NCBI GenBank assembly: GCA_963576725.1
Contig: OY755244.1
Coordinates: forward strand, 31,314,006 to 31,378,005
Direction: 5' to 3'
DNA: 64,000 bases
Source: Azorinus chamasolen
Taxonomy: Eukaryota; Mollusca; Bivalvia; Cardiida; Solecurtidae
Shown here: piece by piece, positions 61,241-64,000 of the stretch
How positions within the stretch are numbered: position 1 is the first letter of the stretch
Layout of the letters: every line of letters starts with the position of its first letter
Made by a program: the position numbers and the translations under genes
The notes under the pieces: generated by a model
What the model was told of the DNA's origin: nothing
The model's input: only the letters and a program-made list of their open reading frames with translations
Database searches by the model: none

Positions 61241-61299
61241 AAACATCAGTTTCTTTGGTGCTTGCAGAGTCATGAAACTGTCTATTCAAAGAGACTATT

Positions 61300-61496
61300 T
61301 TAACCCATTCCCTAATATTGACGCCTCTGCAAAAGTCACCTGTTGAAACCTATAGGAGCAAATGCTCTATTTATCACAATGGTTTCAAACTACAAAATTC
61401 TAAAAAAATCCTTTTCTCTAGTTAATTAGTGCTCCTTTTAGGTAGATTTATTCAAAGAGGTTGGATCTAAAAATAGCCTATGAGGGAATGGGTTAA
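61300..61496 (+). mobile_element. MITE C, left arm deleted to the core
   Basis: TTAACCCATTCCCTAATATTG at the left. GTTGAAACCTATAGGAGC shows that the arm between AAACC and the centre is missing. The right side is intact to GAGGGAATGGGTTAA. Confidence 0.9.
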
Positions 61497-61856
61497 AGAG
61501 AAATAAAGGGTTTAGTGGAGATATTCTTGAAGAACCTATTAATGCATCTTTTATTATTGTTCATCCGAGTAAAACGTGCAGATCCTGACAAGGAAAAGCA
61601 TCTCTAGTTGTGAGGCTGATCAGGGTATACACTCTATATGGAGCAAGAACCGCTAAATCACTATTTTACATGGCATGGTCCATATGATATGTTGCATATG
61701 CTATTACATTATAAGGCAGATTTCAAAGACAGCAAACATCATCTTAATATCACAAATATTGCCATTTACAGACTATAACAGAAGCATATTATTAAAAGTA
61801 TGCCAACTAGTGAAAATCTATGGAAAGATAACTCTACAGCCAAGTAATGATAACCT

Positions 61857-62096
61857 TTAACCCTTTCCTCCATAAATACGCCTTTCTACGCCTCTGTAAT
61901 AACCACTCTTGAAACCATTGTGATAAATAGAGAAATTCACTCAGAATTTGTTCCTATAGGAGCAAATGCTCTATTTATCACAATGGTTTCAAACTACAAA
62001 ATTCTAAAATTTTACTTTTCTCTAGTAAATGTTCCTTTTGGGTAGATTCATTCAAAGAGGTTGGGTCTAAAAATAGCCTATGGAGGAATGGGTTAA
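61857..62096 (+). mobile_element. MITE C
   Basis: TTAACCCTTTCCTCCATAAATA at the left and TATGGAGGAATGGGTTAA at the right. AAATTCACTCAG is inserted in the left arm. The core is TTGTTCCTATAGGAGCAA. Confidence 0.85.
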
Positions 62097-62168
62097 GACC
62101 AGTTTTGATCCATACTGCATGCTGAGCAATTTGACCAAATCTGTTTGATATTTTGTTTGTTTGTGCTG

Positions 62169-62408
62169 GTTAATCCTTTCCTTCATATAACTGTCTTTTC
62201 ACGCATTTTCAAACAGAGAATATCCAGATCAGATGGCTCCTAGAGGAGCCATCTGATCAGGGTCTGCTCTGTTTGCTATGGAATTTAATAGATGTTTCTT
62301 TAGTTTCTAAAATGGCTACAATGTTCCACCTTCCATATAATTATTTTGCCCATGAATATTCAGTGTGAATTGAAATTTGGACTAAATATAGAACAGCGAA
62401 AGGGTTAA
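62169..62408 (-). mobile_element. MITE B
   Basis: TTAATCCTTTCCTTCATATAAC at the left and GAACAGCGAAAGGGTTAA at the right. The core is ATGGCTCCTAGAGGAGCCAT. Confidence 0.9.
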
Positions 62409-62494
62409 ATGGAACTGTGACACAAAAAGGTCATACAATGCCAATATTGATCAGAGTAAAAGACACAGGAGTGTATTCAAATACTAAAATCATC

Positions 62495-62592
62495 ATTTCT
62501 CATCCAAATCCTATGTTTTGACCACTCTTTAAAATTCTCTTGAAGAGACGATTCTAAAGAGTGATCACAATGTAGGGTTTGGTGGAGAAATA
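62495..62592. mobile_element. MITE G
   Basis: TTTCTCATCCAAATCCTATG at the left and GTAGGGTTTGGTGGAGAAA at the right. The arms TTTTGACCACTCTTTA / AAAGAGTGATCACAA surround CTCTTGAAGAG. Confidence 0.75.
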
Positions 62593-62784
62593 AAGGAGGT
62601 ATTATTGAAAAATGTTTTAATTTACAGATCTAATCTGGGACTCTGATCGATAATTTGTACTCTTATATATTGGTAGAGAAATATCCTAGTTACTCCAAAC
62701 TACATGATGTTGCATCTGGATCTTCACTGTTTGTAAAGGTTATCCTGAGTTCATCTGGTGCATGCTAAGAGGTCATCAGGTACA

Positions 62785-63033
62785 TTATCCCTTTACTCCA
62801 TAAATACACCTTTCTACACCTTTTCATACAAAGTAGACCAGATCAAATTGCTGCTTTAGGTGCCGTCTGATCATGGTCTGCTCTGTTTGCTTATGATATA
62901 ATATAGATATAATTCTACAGTTTCTGCCATGGACAAAAACTTCCTGTGTTCATGTGCTATTATAAGAATTACTCTAATAAATATTCATGATGTCATTATT
63001 TCTTACTTGAATATTCATGGAGAAAAGGGTTAA
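62785..63033 (-). mobile_element. MITE A
   Basis: TTATCCCTTTACTCCATAAATA at the left and ATTCATGGAGAAAAGGGTTAA at the right. The core is decayed (GCTGCTTTAGGTGCC). Confidence 0.8.
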
Positions 63034-63287
63034 GTACTGTATCATATTTACAATGTTGCATCATATCACGTCAATACATCATACATTTGTACAAAATTAT
63101 AGGACGGATTCAACAAAGCACTTCATTCACAATTTGTTCACAAAAATATACCCTTTAACACTGAAATAGTAACAACAAAAGCACAAACTGCTCATATGAA
63201 ACAAGACCTGTGTCCAAGGTTATAATTTCTCAAATATCTGATTGGTCAGATTCTGAGCAAGTTCCAAAACTCAGATGCTTGAGAATG

Positions 63288-63715
63288 TACAGTAGACCCC
63301 CTCTTATGCCACCACTTTACAAATAAGCATACTTGTCTTAACCCATTCCTCCATAGGCTATTTTTAGACCCAACCTCTTTGAATGAATCTACCGTACCCA
63401 AAAGGAGTATCTACTAGAGAAAAGAAAAAAATAGAATTTTGTAGTTCTGAAACCATTGTGATAAATAGAGCATTTGCTCCTATAGGAGTAAATGCTCTAT
63501 TTATCACAATGATTTTAAGATGTGGTTATTACAGAGGCGAGAAAGGCGTATTTATGGAGGAAAGGGTTAAAAGGGTTGCTTAATGCAGGATGAAAATAAT
63601 GAAGAAAACTCCTATGGGAGGTTTCTGCATAAATTATCATCCTGCATACAGCTACCACCTGCCTTTAAGACCAAGAATTGAACTCTTTTGATGGTCATTT
63701 TAGAGGGGACTTATA
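63288..63715. mobile_element. MITE D holding a MITE C
   Basis: TACAGTAGACCCCCTCTTATG at the left, then TTAA. After the C element it resumes with GGGTTGCTTAATGCAGGATG, a hairpin with core ACTCCTATGGGAGG, and TTTTAGAGGGGACTTATA. Confidence 0.75.
63338..63570 (-). mobile_element. MITE C nested in D
   Basis: TTAACCCATTCCTCCATAGGC at the left and TATGGAGGAAAGGGTTAA at the right. The core is TTTGCTCCTATAGGAGTAAA. Confidence 0.9.
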
Positions 63716-63734
63716 ACCTCGGGACAGGTTAAAA

Positions 63735-64000
63735 AATTCATAGTACCCTGTTGGACACAGGAGCCAAAGCCAATGGTCAAAGTCTTAGATAATTGAGAAT
63801 AGTGAGTAAAACTCTGTTATCCCAGGATGTGATGCAATAATTATACCTGGAATCTATAGGCAAGAATGTTCCTGCTGGAGTGGGCACACATCCAGATCTA
63901 CACTAATTTTAGAGTTCACAATAAAATATATTTCTGTGGTGTTGAACCCCATCTTATTGCTAGGCATTATAGAGCAATAGATAAAGTTGCGTATTTAAAT
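63735..64000 (+). pseudogene. LTR-retrotransposon aspartic protease remnant, continues off the window
   Basis: CTGTTGGACACAGGAGCC at 63748 encodes LLDTGA, the active-site motif of retroviral-type proteases in Gypsy/BEL elements. Downstream frames contain SKTLLSQDV and a weak LLLGII-type block near 63948, but in different frames with stops. This is a broken pol gene, and no LTR is visible inside the window. Confidence 0.55.

Overview
The window is nuclear DNA of an animal, most likely a bivalve mollusc. It is AT-rich, holds one gene of seven small exons with GT-AG introns of 2.9 to 15.6 kb, and is packed with mobile DNA. Helitron/HINE elements rich in 'aaggtcaaggtcac' tracts, a SINE tail of the bivalve type, a Tx1/L1-like LINE and a DIRS-like element point to molluscs. 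The genus cannot be fixed from the sequence alone. No bacterial or viral genome features are present.

Gene. One plus-strand gene runs from about 8.3 to 41.1 kb. Its exons are 8307-9095, 11983-12121, 15541-15631, 19676-19766, 23524-23626, 39246-39267 (a 22-nt microexon) and 40497-41085. All splice phases agree and give one open frame of 607 codons. It encodes a harmonin-N-like (HNL) domain, two PDZ domains and a basic, Ser/Arg/Tyr-rich tail, so it belongs with whirlin/PDZD7/harmonin-type scaffolds. Its stop codon lies inside the TTAA of a MITE.

MITEs. Most of the remaining DNA is short non-autonomous elements. My working names are as follows. A: TTAA target, ends CCCTTTACTCCATGAAT / TATTTATGGAGTAAAGGG. 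A2: the A body with CCCTTTCCCTGTTG- or CAGGTAAAGGG-type ends. B: the A hairpin with a different flank (CCCTTTCCTTCATATAA / GAACAGGGAAAGGG). C: CCCATTCCCTCATA / TATGAGGGAATGGG. E: CCCTTTCAATGCTGAA. F: CTCTTTGCACGCTA / TAGCGTGCAAAGAG. D: TA target, ends CAGTAAAACCTC / GAGGTTTTACTG, pogo-like. G: long palindrome CAAACCCTATGTTGTGACC. A, B, C, E and F all have TTAA targets and C-rich ends, as expected for piggyBac-derived MITEs. Strand for A/A2/B is + when the arm AGCAGACCCTGATC comes first. Strand for C is + when the CCCATTCCCTCATA end comes first. The families A, A2, B, C, D and E all carry nearly the same central palindrome, GCTCCTATAGGAGC, and many chimeric or half elements break exactly there. 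This is the most unusual feature of the window.

Larger elements. There is a 6.4-kb antisense LINE with intact ORF1 and ORF2 and a 13-bp target duplication (30439-36882, inside a D element). A decayed DIRS-like tyrosine-recombinase element has lost its reverse transcriptase (about 53182-56222, inside an A2 element). A HINE sits inside a Helitron-like element (47430-49910), and another Helitron lies inside an A element (9640-10555). There is a Harbinger-like MITE inside an F element (29754-30196), a 1.66-kb TIR element inside a minisatellite (about 21722-23383), and an LTR-retrotransposon protease remnant at the right edge. Nested insertions give a relative order of activity and confirm the TTAA and TA targets.

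Layout. 1-8 kb: MITEs and a 31/23-bp minisatellite. 8-41 kb: the gene, with introns full of MITEs and the LINE in intron 5. 41-53 kb: MITEs and Helitron-like DNA. 53-56 kb: DIRS remnant. 56-64 kb: dense nested MITEs and the LTR remnant.
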